A DNA stretch of 64,000 bases from Edaphovirga cremea (GTDB lineage Bacteria; Pseudomonadota; Gammaproteobacteria; Enterobacterales; Enterobacteriaceae), in assembly GCF_003332275.1 (NCBI RefSeq), contig NZ_QOVA01000001.1, forward strand, positions 248,001 through 312,000, read 5' to 3'. The position numbers were made by a program, and so were the translations under genes. This document shows, in pieces, positions 27,523-36,549 of this stretch. The notes under the pieces are model-generated. The model was not told the DNA's origin. It did no database searches and saw only the letters and a list, made by a program, of their open reading frames with translations. Position 1 is the first letter of the stretch, and each line of letters begins with the position of its first letter.

Positions 27523-28820
27523 GGAGTCTGCAATCCTCGCGAGCAGTGTTAAGCGGATATGGTTTTAGCAGCGCTTTTGCGGCGACTCCCTCTGCGCTTA
27601 TACGCGCAGTTGAGCAAGGGAAAGGGGTAAAGGGGCAGCCTTATTTTGCACGGAATGAGGAAGCCCTCTCATTGAAGCTGAACAATAATCCGCATTATGT
27701 GCCGTTGCCTGTTCAGCCCAAAAAGCATCGTACCTGGGATGTCGATTTTGTTCAGGGCCAGCTTGATGGGGTTATTTCCCAGGCGTTATCCGCAGCGGGT
27801 CTGGCGGAAAGCGCACTGGGGGGGTTACGCGTGCGGGTTTATATCAGTGGCAGCGGTATGCGCGGCAATCTGATCGATTTTCTCGGTTACCTGCAAAGTA
27901 TCAACCCACAGGATCTGCTGTTTACTCCCTCGATCAAATGTCTGAGCAGCGACAGCTATGCACAGGATCGACTGACAGATCGGTTGGCTCGGCGTTATCA
28001 ACTGCGTTGGCCGCCCGTACAACTTTACAGTGCCAGTTGTTCGGCTATGTCAGCCTTGCATCTGGCACAGGAAGCCATTGCTCAGAATATTGCGGATGTG
28101 GTGCTGGTGGTGGGGTGGGTGGATTTCACGCTGCAGGATATCCTGGTTCTTGAAGGACAAAAAATGCTGAGCAGCGACAGCAACCAACCCTTCTCAGCCG
28201 TAAGCGCTGGCGTATTACCCGCGAATGGCGTGGCGGCGATTGTGCTGGAAAGTGAGGAACACGCTCGCCGTCGTGGCGTAGAGCCTGAGGTTTCTTTGTC
28301 CGCATCGGCAAGTTACCAGAGTAGCGGCGCCAGAGGCAGTAACTCGTTCTCAGCCGATTTTCGTTCGATCGCAACAACACTGGAAGCCGCATTGGCCAAG
28401 GCCGAGCTGGATCCCAGTGATATCGCCTGCGTATTTCCCCATGGCAATGGTATTTACGCCAGTGATAAAGCGGAGTCGATGGCGATAGAGAAAATCTGGG
28501 GCGCGAAGGGAGTTCCCGTCGTCAGTTATAAATCGCAATTGGGTTATCTTTCCACGCTCAGCGGGCTGGTCGATATCATCATTGCAGCAGACGCATTGAA
28601 ACAGCAACGCCTTCTCTCCTTCGTTTCAAAATTGCCGATTGATGCATCGTCATCACTGAATCTGCATACCAATGCAACGCCTTTACTCATACGCCGTGAG
28701 CATGTGGTGAAGTCGTCATTGGGATTGGAAGGCTCCGTCGTGGCTTGTGTGCTATCACGCATCAGCAAGCGCTCATTTTACACGGCAGAGGGAGGGAGGG
28801 GAGAAGATGCTGTTGCCTGA
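27519..28820 (+). CDS. Beta-ketoacyl synthase-like protein with variant triad
   Basis: A 433-residue KS-fold protein. Cys174 (LYSASCSAMSALHLA) and His308 (VFPHGNGIYASD) are kept and Lys338 is present, but the second catalytic His is replaced by Tyr343 (YKSQLGYLSTLSG instead of KxxxGH). NGVAAIVLE is the equivalent of GEGAGALVLE. It may be a KS with altered chemistry (priming, or condensation without decarboxylation) or a partner subunit. A GTG start overlaps the stop of the fused KS gene (GTGA), giving translational coupling. Confidence 0.82.
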   Translation: MRSLQSSRAVLSGYGFSSAFAATPSALIRAVEQGKGVKGQPYFARNEEALSLKLNNNPHYVPLPVQPKKHRTWDVDFVQGQLDGVISQALSAAGLAESALGGLRVRVYISGSGMRGNLIDFLGYLQSINPQDLLFTPSIKCLSSDSYAQDRLTDRLARRYQLRWPPVQLYSASCSAMSALHLAQEAIAQNIADVVLVVGWVDFTLQDILVLEGQKMLSSDSNQPFSAVSAGVLPANGVAAIVLESEEHARRRGVEPEVSLSASASYQSSGARGSNSFSADFRSIATTLEAALAKAELDPSDIACVFPHGNGIYASDKAESMAIEKIWGAKGVPVVSYKSQLGYLSTLSGLVDIIIAADALKQQRLLSFVSKLPIDASSSLNLHTNATPLLIRREHVVKSSLGLEGSVVACVLSRISKRSFYTAEGGRGEDAVA

Positions 28821-29889
28821 ATCACCCACTGCTCCGGATGAGGCCGTTAATGTCATCGGTTTTAGTTTGCTTGAAGCCAATAACGGTTTACAGCAGTTCC
28901 AGCCAAGCTGGTTTAACGTCTGGGAGGCATCGCTCTTTAAAAAGGCCCAGCGGAAATCGGGATATACGCAATGGTTGTTCAACCGATTTGGTTTTGACCA
29001 GGATCCTGGCGTTCACGCGGGTGATCGGCTGAGAAACGCTGACTACCGGGATTGTCTGCGCGCAATGACAATGGCGTGTAAGCAGGCGATGGACTCCGTC
29101 GATCGTAAAAATGCGCTGCTGATCCGCCGTGAAAGAACCGCATTGATTTACTTCGATTCCTGGGGCGAAACCTCTTTGTTTGAAGGCGTGACCAGTTGGC
29201 GCGATTCGTTGAGTCTGGACATGCTGCCCCGGTCGATTGCGCGGGATTATGCCGTGAAAGATTTTTCCTGCAAATTGCGCGGGGAACACAATGGTTTTCT
29301 GATGGGATTACGGGTGGCGATTGATCGCTTGAACAGTGGCGGCATTGATACTGTTTTACTTTGCGGTCAATTTCGCAGCTTTCCGGTTTTGGTGCTTTCC
29401 CAGGCGGCGCTGGCGACTTCCCAGCAACGCGATCGGACACCAACAGACCAGCGTCGGAGCCATATCAGCGTGGAGCGCGCAGGGTGCGTCATTTTGCGTA
29501 AAGCCCCGCAACAGGGCATTGCGTTGCATCTGGCCGACTACGTTTTACTTGCGGATAAACCTGATACCGCGGTCGATCAATTGGCATCGCGCTGGCAAGC
29601 CACCCTGACAGACAACTGTGCGGGGATCTTAGGGGGAACGCACACCTCGAAAAAGTTGCAATCCATTGAAAAACAAGCCCTCTCTCGGCTGGTATCACCT
29701 CCTCCTTTTTTGTCGCTCAGTACTGATTTTGGTGACAGTGGTTGTCTGAACCCCATGCTGGCATTGCAACATTTACGCGTCAGCCATCGGCCTGAAGATT
29801 ACCTCGATCGGCAAATCCTGGTGAATGCGATGGACGGGCAGGGAGCTGCGTGGTTGATGGAATGCTGGCCGCATGAGGTTAAGCCATGA
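28807..29889 (+). CDS. Degenerate KS/thiolase-fold protein
   Basis: 361 residues from the ATG with GGGAGGGGAGA upstream, overlapping the previous gene by 14 bp. The C-terminal half keeps the KS landmarks in eroded form: IDTVLLCGQFRS, SVERAGCVILRKAP in place of GEGAG..LVLE, and LSTDFGDSGCLNPMLALQHL in place of the KxxxGHxxxAsG region. No active-site Cys or His motif is found. I read it as a non-catalytic KS-like subunit partnering the upstream KS; this is inference from faint pattern similarity. Confidence 0.6.
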   Translation: MLLPESPTAPDEAVNVIGFSLLEANNGLQQFQPSWFNVWEASLFKKAQRKSGYTQWLFNRFGFDQDPGVHAGDRLRNADYRDCLRAMTMACKQAMDSVDRKNALLIRRERTALIYFDSWGETSLFEGVTSWRDSLSLDMLPRSIARDYAVKDFSCKLRGEHNGFLMGLRVAIDRLNSGGIDTVLLCGQFRSFPVLVLSQAALATSQQRDRTPTDQRRSHISVERAGCVILRKAPQQGIALHLADYVLLADKPDTAVDQLASRWQATLTDNCAGILGGTHTSKKLQSIEKQALSRLVSPPPFLSLSTDFGDSGCLNPMLALQHLRVSHRPEDYLDRQILVNAMDGQGAAWLMECWPHEVKP

Positions 29890-30683
29890 GGATCTTCACG
29901 ATGTTGATATGTATGTCATTGGCCGCAATGGCTCACGCCTCGCTGGCTCAGGTTTCGATGGTCAAAAACCCGCTACCCGAGACACAGAACTACGAGGCGG
30001 CTTATCAAATTATTGCGCCTCTCGGTGAAAGTGTTGTCGGCCATTATCGGGTCGTCGTAAAGCGCGAAACCGCCACTTTCCAGCAGACCGATCCTGGCTA
30101 CCTGCAGCAGGCTGAGATTGAATTCAGTTATCCGACGATGTTTGGCAAATACCATTACCTCTATAGAGATGAGGTGATATATGGGCCAATGGGAGAAGTA
30201 TCGTTCACGATTCATGAACAGGAAAACGGCAAGCAACGCACCCGGATTGGGCGTCCGCTAGGCGCGTCCGGCGGGATGATTATTGAAAGCACCGGTGACG
30301 GCGATAGCGAGACGCCTTCCATGCAGAGCTTTCCCGCCAATCTTTATGATCTGACATTATTTTCCCTGCGTTTCCCCAAACCCTGTAGCGCAGAGCGCGT
30401 GGGTCAGGTGATTCATTCACGCATGCTCAACGCCAATACTGGCCAGATTGCGCAGATGGATAGCGAATATGTCAGTTTCGGCAAAGCCCAGCCACCGACC
30501 TTTTCGGCACCGGTAGCTAACATTTGTTTGATCGTGACCAAAAGCGATCGGCGCGAAATGAATAAACGCTCCTGGGTAACACAGGACGGCTATTTGCTCT
30601 TCGAAGACTCACCCGCTTACCGACTCAAACTCTCGCCCTTCGAGTCTGCTCTTCCACCACAACATCAGGGTGCCCGCCTATGA
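29886..30683 (+). CDS. Periplasmic protein of unknown function in the KS/ABC cluster
   Basis: 265 residues. An N-terminal signal peptide (MRIFTMLICMSLAAMAHASLA) is followed by a beta-rich soluble domain (YRVVVKRETATF, EIEFSYPTMFGKYHYLYRDEV, SWVTQDGYLLFEDSPAYRLKL). I do not recognise the family; the pattern vaguely recalls DUF3108-type or lipid-binding beta proteins. It overlaps the KS-like gene before it and the ABC ATPase gene after it by 4 bp each, so it is surely part of the same operon and probably of its export branch. Confidence 0.65.
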   Translation: MRIFTMLICMSLAAMAHASLAQVSMVKNPLPETQNYEAAYQIIAPLGESVVGHYRVVVKRETATFQQTDPGYLQQAEIEFSYPTMFGKYHYLYRDEVIYGPMGEVSFTIHEQENGKQRTRIGRPLGASGGMIIESTGDGDSETPSMQSFPANLYDLTLFSLRFPKPCSAERVGQVIHSRMLNANTGQIAQMDSEYVSFGKAQPPTFSAPVANICLIVTKSDRREMNKRSWVTQDGYLLFEDSPAYRLKLSPFESALPPQHQGARL

Positions 30684-31390
30684 ATATTATACCGGCGCAG
30701 CGCTTACCCATCGTCTCTTTGCAACAGGCTGGGAAAAGCTATGGCAAAGGCGATAGCGCAGTGCATGCATTAAAAGATGTCAGTACTGAAATCTGGCACG
30801 GGGAATTTATTGCCCTGTGCGGTCCTTCGGGCAGTGGCAAAAGTACATTGCTCAACCTTATTGCGGGAATTGATCATCCTACATCGGGTCATGTGTATTT
30901 GTTGGGGCAGGATCTGAACGCACTCAGCGATCGCCAGACCGCGGCATTGCGTGCGGAATCCATCGGCTTTGTATTTCAGTTTTTTAATTTATTGCCGGTA
31001 CTCAGCGTATTCGACAATGTCTATTACCCACTGATGCTCAACGGCTATAGCCGTAAATTGGCGCAGGATCGGGTGATGGATATTATCAACAAGGTGGGGT
31101 TAGGCAAACATTACCGGCGTCAGCCTGGTGAATTATCCGGTGGACAGCAACAGCGCGTGGCGATTGCCAGAGCGTTGGTAAAACATCCGGCACTGGTTGT
31201 AGCCGATGAACCGACCGGCAATCTTGATACGCAGACTGGCCGCGAGATCGTTGAGTTATTACTGTCAATGAATCAACAACTGAAAACCACTTTTGTTATC
31301 TCTACTCACTCTTTGCAATTGCGTGACATGGCAAAACGCGTGATCGAAATTGAAGACGGGGGGCTGAAGAATGATTTCATTATTGCGTAA
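30680..31390 (+). CDS. ABC transporter ATPase, LolD/MacB type
   Basis: A 236-residue nucleotide-binding subunit. Walker A is [10 protein letters not shown] (residues 47-56), the Q-loop is in [18 protein letters not shown], the signature is [16 protein letters not shown], Walker B is [12 protein letters not shown] and the H-loop is STHS. LolD/MacB/FtsE-type ATPases work with FtsX-fold permeases such as the one encoded two genes downstream. They power lipoprotein or lipid extraction and mechanotransmission rather than classical channel transport. ATGA overlap with the preceding gene. Confidence 0.93.
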   Translation: MNIIPAQRLPIVSLQQAGKSYGKGDSAVHALKDVSTEIWHGEFIALCGPSGSGKSTLLNLIAGIDHPTSGHVYLLGQDLNALSDRQTAALRAESIGFVFQFFNLLPVLSVFDNVYYPLMLNGYSRKLAQDRVMDIINKVGLGKHYRRQPGELSGGQQQRVAIARALVKHPALVVADEPTGNLDTQTGREIVELLLSMNQQLKTTFVISTHSLQLRDMAKRVIEIEDGGLKNDFIIA

Positions 31391-32102
31391 TATTAATCCG
31401 ATCGCGCTTTTGGTTCTCAGCCTGACGACATCCGCAACGGTAATGGCTACGGAACCGGTGCAAAATAGTGATTATCGCCCACAGAGTCAGCGAATGCTGG
31501 CCGAACTGATTCGTGAAAACAGTGCTGATCCACGCGCAAAAGCAATTCTGGGTGTTATTTCACGGCCATCAATGGGTGAATTAACTCAGGCCGTCAACGA
31601 GCTGGAGAGCTATATCGCGGCATCTGCGCAGGATAATACCGCCAAAATGTATTATGGCTATGGTCTGTTGTTCATGGCATCAGAGTTCCTCAATAACAAA
31701 AACTATTTTAAAGCGGCAGAATTTTCAAAGCGCGGCTTTTTCTTTATTGATGAAGCCACTGAAAGCGATTTGGATAATTGGCGCATGCGTTACCTGCGTG
31801 CGCGAATGGATACCTTTGTTCCCAAAGTGAATGGCCGTTGCGTGATTGCATTGAAAGATATTCGCTATCTGCAAGAACAGGCATCGATTCCTGAAGACTT
31901 GAAGCCGTTTATTACTTTCATGTTGGCGCGTGCATCGGCGACGTGCGATCACCCGGATCAAGAACAGGCCGCCTATCAGGCACTCGAAAGTGCTGGCAGT
32001 CAGGGACAATCCCTGCTGGCAATTAAAAAAGAAGAGAAACCGTTTACCCGGCCAGAAGAGATTAGTGGCGTAATTCAATCACTGATTGGAGTCCATCCAT
32101 GA
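31371..32102 (+). CDS. Periplasmic helical-repeat (TPR-like) protein
   Basis: 243 residues with an N-terminal signal sequence ([23 protein letters not shown]) and an all-helical domain with TPR-like periodicity (ELTQAVNELESYIA, AKMYYGYGLLFMASEFLNNKNYFKAAEFSKRGFFFIDEA). Cys residues at VNGRCVIAL and SATCDHPD may pair. It lies between, and overlaps, the ABC ATPase and permease genes (20 bp and 4 bp), so it is probably an accessory subunit of that transporter. No specific family is recognised. Confidence 0.65.
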   Translation: MISLLRNINPIALLVLSLTTSATVMATEPVQNSDYRPQSQRMLAELIRENSADPRAKAILGVISRPSMGELTQAVNELESYIAASAQDNTAKMYYGYGLLFMASEFLNNKNYFKAAEFSKRGFFFIDEATESDLDNWRMRYLRARMDTFVPKVNGRCVIALKDIRYLQEQASIPEDLKPFITFMLARASATCDHPDQEQAAYQALESAGSQGQSLLAIKKEEKPFTRPEEISGVIQSLIGVHP

Positions 32103-33424
32103 CGACGATAATGTTTTATATCTCTAACGCCATTATCCTTTATGCGCTGCTATTGGTGATAGTTACCTGCATTCGGCGGCCAACGGATGTGCGTTATACC
32201 TTTCTGAATCTGTTTCGCCAGCGTCGACGCTCTGGTGTCACCTTACTGGCGATTACGCTGGGCGGGGTGGCGGTGTTTATTTTTGGTGGTTTTGTTGATT
32301 ATTCGTTCTGGGCTCTGCGGGAACAGACCATTCGCACCAATATTGGTCATGTGCAGTTATATAAAGAGGGTTATTTAGCCAGTGGTTCAACCAATACGCT
32401 GAACTACACTATTCCCAATTATAACGAAATAAAAAATATCCTGATGCAAGACCCGGAGATAGCACCGAAAATTAAAGCCATCACCGGGCAAATTGAATTC
32501 TCCGGCATTATTTCTCAATATGAGAAAGGCGTATCGACCTTCTTTTCGGGGGTGGGTATCGAGCCAGAAACCTCATTAATGCTCGGTTCACTGGATCAGG
32601 TGATCTCCGGCAGCGATCTCTCGCGCATCGAGCAGCAGAACATCACGATTGGTTCGGGAATTTCTTCAGCACTGTCGGCAGGTTATGACGACTGGGTCGA
32701 TCTGCTGGTGGTAAATCCGGAGGGAGGGCAGAATGCCATGTCGTCCCAGGTGCGCGGTGTATTCCAGTCAGGTATCAAAGCCTACGACGATACGACAATC
32801 AAACTGCCGTTAAAAACAGCGCAGCATTTACTGCAAACCGACGGGATCAGTAAAATTATTATCCTGTTGCAGGACACCGATCAGACGGAGTCCGTGATCG
32901 CCCGGATTAATGCGCTGATTAAAACACATCATCTGAATCTGGAATCCCGTTCGTGGAATGAATTGGCAATTTATTACCATCAGGTGGTTAATCTATTTGA
33001 AGGGATTTTCTTTTTCATAAAAGCCATCGTTAGCATCATTGTGGTATTCATGATTGGTAATACTTTGATGATGAACGTGGTTGAACGCACCCGTGAAATA
33101 GCTACCTTACGGGCATTGGGACTCACGAAATCTTATATCAGTCGCTTATTTGTCTTGGAGGGCGTGGTGATCGGCATGGTGGGCTCAGTGCTCAGCGTGG
33201 TGTTTGGAATTATGATTGCCGGAATAATTAATATTAACGGTATTCCTATGCCGCCTTCACCAGGTTATACCCAGGGTTATCTGGCATTTGTATTGTGGGA
33301 TCAGGATTACAATTTATTCTGGTTCTCGTGCGCATTGCCATTAGTGACATCGGTCATTGCTTCAATTATTCCGTCCCGGCGGGCGGCGAATTTAGTCATT
33401 GCTGAAGCATTCCGGTTTGTTTAA
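32099..33424 (+). CDS. ABC transporter permease, FtsX/LolCE/MacB type
   Basis: A 441-residue inner-membrane protein. There are hydrophobic segments at the N-terminus and near residue 60 (SGVTLLAITLGGVAVFIFGGFV), a large periplasmic domain (about 85-295), then GIFFFIKAIVSIIVVFMIGNTLMMNVVERTREIATLRALGLTKSYI, the classic FtsX coupling region, and two further membrane spans ending in IIPSRRAANLVIAEAFRFV. It pairs with the ATPase at 30680. In Lol and Mac systems this fold extracts substrates from the inner membrane outer leaflet or periplasm. Confidence 0.9.
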   Translation: MTTIMFYISNAIILYALLLVIVTCIRRPTDVRYTFLNLFRQRRRSGVTLLAITLGGVAVFIFGGFVDYSFWALREQTIRTNIGHVQLYKEGYLASGSTNTLNYTIPNYNEIKNILMQDPEIAPKIKAITGQIEFSGIISQYEKGVSTFFSGVGIEPETSLMLGSLDQVISGSDLSRIEQQNITIGSGISSALSAGYDDWVDLLVVNPEGGQNAMSSQVRGVFQSGIKAYDDTTIKLPLKTAQHLLQTDGISKIIILLQDTDQTESVIARINALIKTHHLNLESRSWNELAIYYHQVVNLFEGIFFFIKAIVSIIVVFMIGNTLMMNVVERTREIATLRALGLTKSYISRLFVLEGVVIGMVGSVLSVVFGIMIAGIININGIPMPPSPGYTQGYLAFVLWDQDYNLFWFSCALPLVTSVIASIIPSRRAANLVIAEAFRFV

Positions 33425-33448
33425 TTACGGTTATCAAGGATCAGAATA

Positions 33449-34207
33449 ATGAAAAAGGGACAGCGGGTGTTGATTACTGGTGCGGGGCGGGGTATCGGTC
33501 TGGCGCTGGCGCATAAATTTGCACAGGAAGGATACGATCTGATCCTGAATTATCGTAAGGAGCAGGGAAAAAGCCGCGCCAATCTGCAACGTTTTGTCGA
33601 AAGCGAGCTGGCGGAACAGGTCGAGGTAACGCTGGTACAGGCCGACATCGCCGAACCACGCGATATTCAGGACATGATCAAGCAACTGAAAAATAAAGGG
33701 ATCATGGAAATTGATCATCTGATTTTGAATGCGGCAACCGCGCCATTCAAACATTTTTCAGAGATGACCCGCAATGACTGGAAATTGCTTCTCAACGTCA
33801 ATTTGATTGGCAATGTGGCCTGCGTCAATGAAGTGGTCCCCATGATGACCCGCGGTGGCACCATTTGCGCGATCTCCAGCCTGGGTAGCCAACGGGTGTT
33901 ACCGAAGTATCCGTTGGGCATCATGAAATCAGCGCTGGAGAATCTTGTCCGTTACCTTGAGGTTGAGCTCTACGATCGCAATGTGCGGGTCAATGCGATC
34001 TGCGCCGGTGTAGTGAATACCGATATGGCACCGTTCCTGAAAGAGTTGTGGCCTGAGATGTTCCAGCGCTATGAAACCAACCCGCGTCGCTGGTTGGTTG
34101 AACCGGAAGAGGTCGCTGAAATAGCGTCATTCCTCATCAGTGAACGCTCTAGCGCTATTCGCGGCGCAACGCTGATGGCCGATCTCGGTATGACATTGGA
34201 ACCTTAG
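33449..34207 (+). CDS. SDR oxidoreductase resembling FabL-type enoyl-ACP reductase
   Basis: 252 residues. The cofactor motif is LITGAGRGIGLALAHKFA. The active-site region ICAISSLGSQRVLPKYPLGIMKSALENLVRYLEVEL strongly resembles Bacillus FabL (enoyl-ACP reductase III: ISSLGSxR…VSKAALExLTRYLAVEL) rather than FabG (YSASKAA). The Tyr lies five residues before the Lys, one fewer than in FabL as I recall it, so its catalytic role needs testing. The C-terminus is RGATLMADLGMTL. It may saturate selected double bonds or act as a second ketoreductase. Confidence 0.78.
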   Translation: MKKGQRVLITGAGRGIGLALAHKFAQEGYDLILNYRKEQGKSRANLQRFVESELAEQVEVTLVQADIAEPRDIQDMIKQLKNKGIMEIDHLILNAATAPFKHFSEMTRNDWKLLLNVNLIGNVACVNEVVPMMTRGGTICAISSLGSQRVLPKYPLGIMKSALENLVRYLEVELYDRNVRVNAICAGVVNTDMAPFLKELWPEMFQRYETNPRRWLVEPEEVAEIASFLISERSSAIRGATLMADLGMTLEP

Positions 34208-34279
34208 CTGCTCTGTCGGGCGCGGTTCGTAGCAGTTATCAGGGAAAAAAGTAATCAGGGTTGTTATCAGGAAGATGCC

Positions 34280-35116
34280 ATGGAATTTAAACAAGCAGGG
34301 TGTGCAATATTATTGAGCGTGGTCGTTTTTCCTGTGCTGGCGGAAACGCCGGCAAGTCCAATGCTCTCGCTGGATCGCGATCAGCTCAACGCGTTGACCC
34401 AGGAAGATGAAAATGCCCGGCGCATTATCCGTAACGCCGATCGGGTACGTGCACCGGCCGAGCCGTTTCGTTATACCCTGACATTGCTGGAACATAAGGA
34501 TGGACAGGACTTGACCGAACGCCAGCAGGAATTGGATGTCTCAATGCGCTTTTACAAACCTTCCGAAACCAAGGAAAAGGGCGATGCGCGGGCGCTGGTG
34601 CGTTTCGTCTCCCCGGTGCGCGACAAAGGAAAATCCCTGCTCTCAGACCTGGATAAAATGTGGTATTACTCCCCCGATCTGCGTCGTCCTATTCCGATAT
34701 CACGACAACAAAGGCTGATGGGACAGGTATCAAATGGTGACGTGGTTGCTGCCGACTTTGATTATTCCTATATTTCCACCCTGATCGGTGAAGAGGCTTG
34801 TGGCAGCAAGCAGTGTTATAAATTAACGCTCAAGCGTCGTTGGTCCTATGTGACCTATCCACTGATTAATTACTGGGTCGAAAAAGAGACCTATTATCCT
34901 TATCGCGCAGATTTTCTTTCCGTCGATGGCGTATTAATCAAACGTTCTTATTATAAAGATTACCGCGAAGTATTGGGTGCCGTGCGCCCCCATCAAATAA
35001 TCGTAGAGGACGCGCTACGCAAAGACAATTACACCACCATGACCTATTCCAATATGGTGCTTGAGTCCTTGCCGGAATCTTACTTCCAGAAAGAGTACCT
35101 GATGAGACTCAAATAA
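34280..35116 (+). CDS. LolA-like outer-membrane lipoprotein-sorting family protein
   Basis: 278 residues with a signal peptide (…LLSVVVFPVLA). The body matches the outer membrane lipoprotein-sorting protein family: RFVSPVRDKGKSLLSDLDKMWYYSPDLRRPIPISRQQRLMGQVSNGDVVAADFDYSY, then CYKLTLKRRW and KRSYYKDYREVLGAVRPHQIIVED. Proteins of this type accompany RND/MMPL or ABC exporters in lipid and aryl polyene gene sets and are thought to carry a lipid across the periplasm. It precedes the probable outer-membrane barrel gene by 8 bp. Confidence 0.85.
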   Translation: MEFKQAGCAILLSVVVFPVLAETPASPMLSLDRDQLNALTQEDENARRIIRNADRVRAPAEPFRYTLTLLEHKDGQDLTERQQELDVSMRFYKPSETKEKGDARALVRFVSPVRDKGKSLLSDLDKMWYYSPDLRRPIPISRQQRLMGQVSNGDVVAADFDYSYISTLIGEEACGSKQCYKLTLKRRWSYVTYPLINYWVEKETYYPYRADFLSVDGVLIKRSYYKDYREVLGAVRPHQIIVEDALRKDNYTTMTYSNMVLESLPESYFQKEYLMRLK

Positions 35117-35124
35117 GGGTGCCT

Positions 35125-36549
35125 ATGGAAAGGACATTTCTCAGGATGAAGAAAGAGATCGCTCAGGGAGTCAAGTTTGCTTCGTGGCTGTTGATAGGCA
35201 TGCCCTTTTCATCGCTGGCGGTCGAGTGCCAGGTGATGCGTGGATTTGCGGGCATTGAGGGCGCTGGTGCATGGAGTGACAATACTTCCTGGAACCTTAA
35301 TGCCCATGGCTTTCGTAACAACCAATCGATTGTTGGGTATTTGTCTGGGTTGAGCCGTTGTGATGTGAATCAGCGACTCAGCGCGCAGCTACAGGCCGGT
35401 TTCGAGGCGGCGTCACAGTCGCATGTGCCTGGCATTTATCAAGGGAAGAAGAATCAGGGATCGCCAATTATCAATCAGGCGTATGCCACGGTGACGCCGC
35501 AAGACAGCTTACTGCTCGACTTTGGCAAAATCCGTAAAGCCAGCGGCTATTTATTTACCGTTTCCCCGTTGGATCTGCTGCGTAATACCAGTGGCAATAT
35601 GCGCAGTGTCAAGGTGAACGCACAGGGAAATCATTGGCGTAATTTCTATGATGAAGGTTCGCTGGGGGCGGGGGCGACATGGTATCGGGACAACGGGACG
35701 TTTGAGATCGCTGCACTGCCTAAACTAATACGTCAGCGGCCAAAAAATACCTCGGCGGCCGATTGGGACATGCTTGAACGGACGAACGGCACCGACCGGT
35801 ATTATGCTGCGTATACCGCAACCGGGCTGGATAAGTTTAATCCGACCGTTGCGCTGTTGGCTGGTGATACACAAGTGCTGGCATTGGGTGCCAGCGGTCC
35901 GGTGAGCGATAAACTGATCTTGAATATCGAAGGTGCGCTGGCTCGTGGGCAACGCTGGCGTCGTCTGGACAGTGCGTCGGGACGTGCCATTCAGAACCTG
36001 CAAACCGTCCCCGATCCTTTCCAGCAAAAGAGCAGCAATATTAATGCCGACTTTGGTGTAGGGCTGCGCTATACCAATGACAGCCTCACGGAATATGGCC
36101 TGGAATATTACGGTCAAAGCCAGGGATATAGCCGTAGCGAGTGGAAAAACTATTTTAATACTGTCCAGTTTGTTAATGGCAATTACAGTCAATTCATCCC
36201 CCCCGCTTATTTAAGCCCTGGTGTGGCTGATGGATACCGGCAGTATGCGCAGATGATCGCTGCCGAAAGTGATAATGTTGGCCGCGCGGGTTATTTGCAG
36301 GGCAAACACTACCTGAGTGCCTATATGAGCACGAATAAAAATGAAGTGATGAAAGTTGATGCCACATTATCAGGACTGGTGAATCTGGTGGATCAAAGCA
36401 GCATGGTGACATTGCATTTAAATACGCATTTAACTGAGCGCGTCGAAAGTTATGTGGGCATCACGTCCAGTTTTGGTTCAGAACGTACTGAATTTGGTCT
36501 CTTTGGTGAAAAAGGAACGGCATATGCAGGAATTCGAGTGGTCTGGTAA
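35125..36549 (+). CDS. Probable outer-membrane beta-barrel protein
   Basis: About 474 residues. A signal-like N-terminus (FASWLLIGMPFSSLAVEC) is followed by alternating amphipathic strands throughout (for example LNEHL-type repeats, GAGATWYRDNGTFEIAALP, FGVGLRYTNDSLTEYGLEYYGQ, YVGITSSFGSERTEFGLFGEKGTAYAGIRVVW) and a terminal aromatic residue, as in Omp barrels. DUF1302-like and alginate-export-like barrels are commonly found beside LolA-like sorting proteins, so this is probably the outer-membrane terminus of the pathway. The exact start is uncertain (ATG 35125 or 35146). Confidence 0.7.
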   Translation: MERTFLRMKKEIAQGVKFASWLLIGMPFSSLAVECQVMRGFAGIEGAGAWSDNTSWNLNAHGFRNNQSIVGYLSGLSRCDVNQRLSAQLQAGFEAASQSHVPGIYQGKKNQGSPIINQAYATVTPQDSLLLDFGKIRKASGYLFTVSPLDLLRNTSGNMRSVKVNAQGNHWRNFYDEGSLGAGATWYRDNGTFEIAALPKLIRQRPKNTSAADWDMLERTNGTDRYYAAYTATGLDKFNPTVALLAGDTQVLALGASGPVSDKLILNIEGALARGQRWRRLDSASGRAIQNLQTVPDPFQQKSSNINADFGVGLRYTNDSLTEYGLEYYGQSQGYSRSEWKNYFNTVQFVNGNYSQFIPPAYLSPGVADGYRQYAQMIAAESDNVGRAGYLQGKHYLSAYMSTNKNEVMKVDATLSGLVNLVDQSSMVTLHLNTHLTERVESYVGITSSFGSERTEFGLFGEKGTAYAGIRVVW

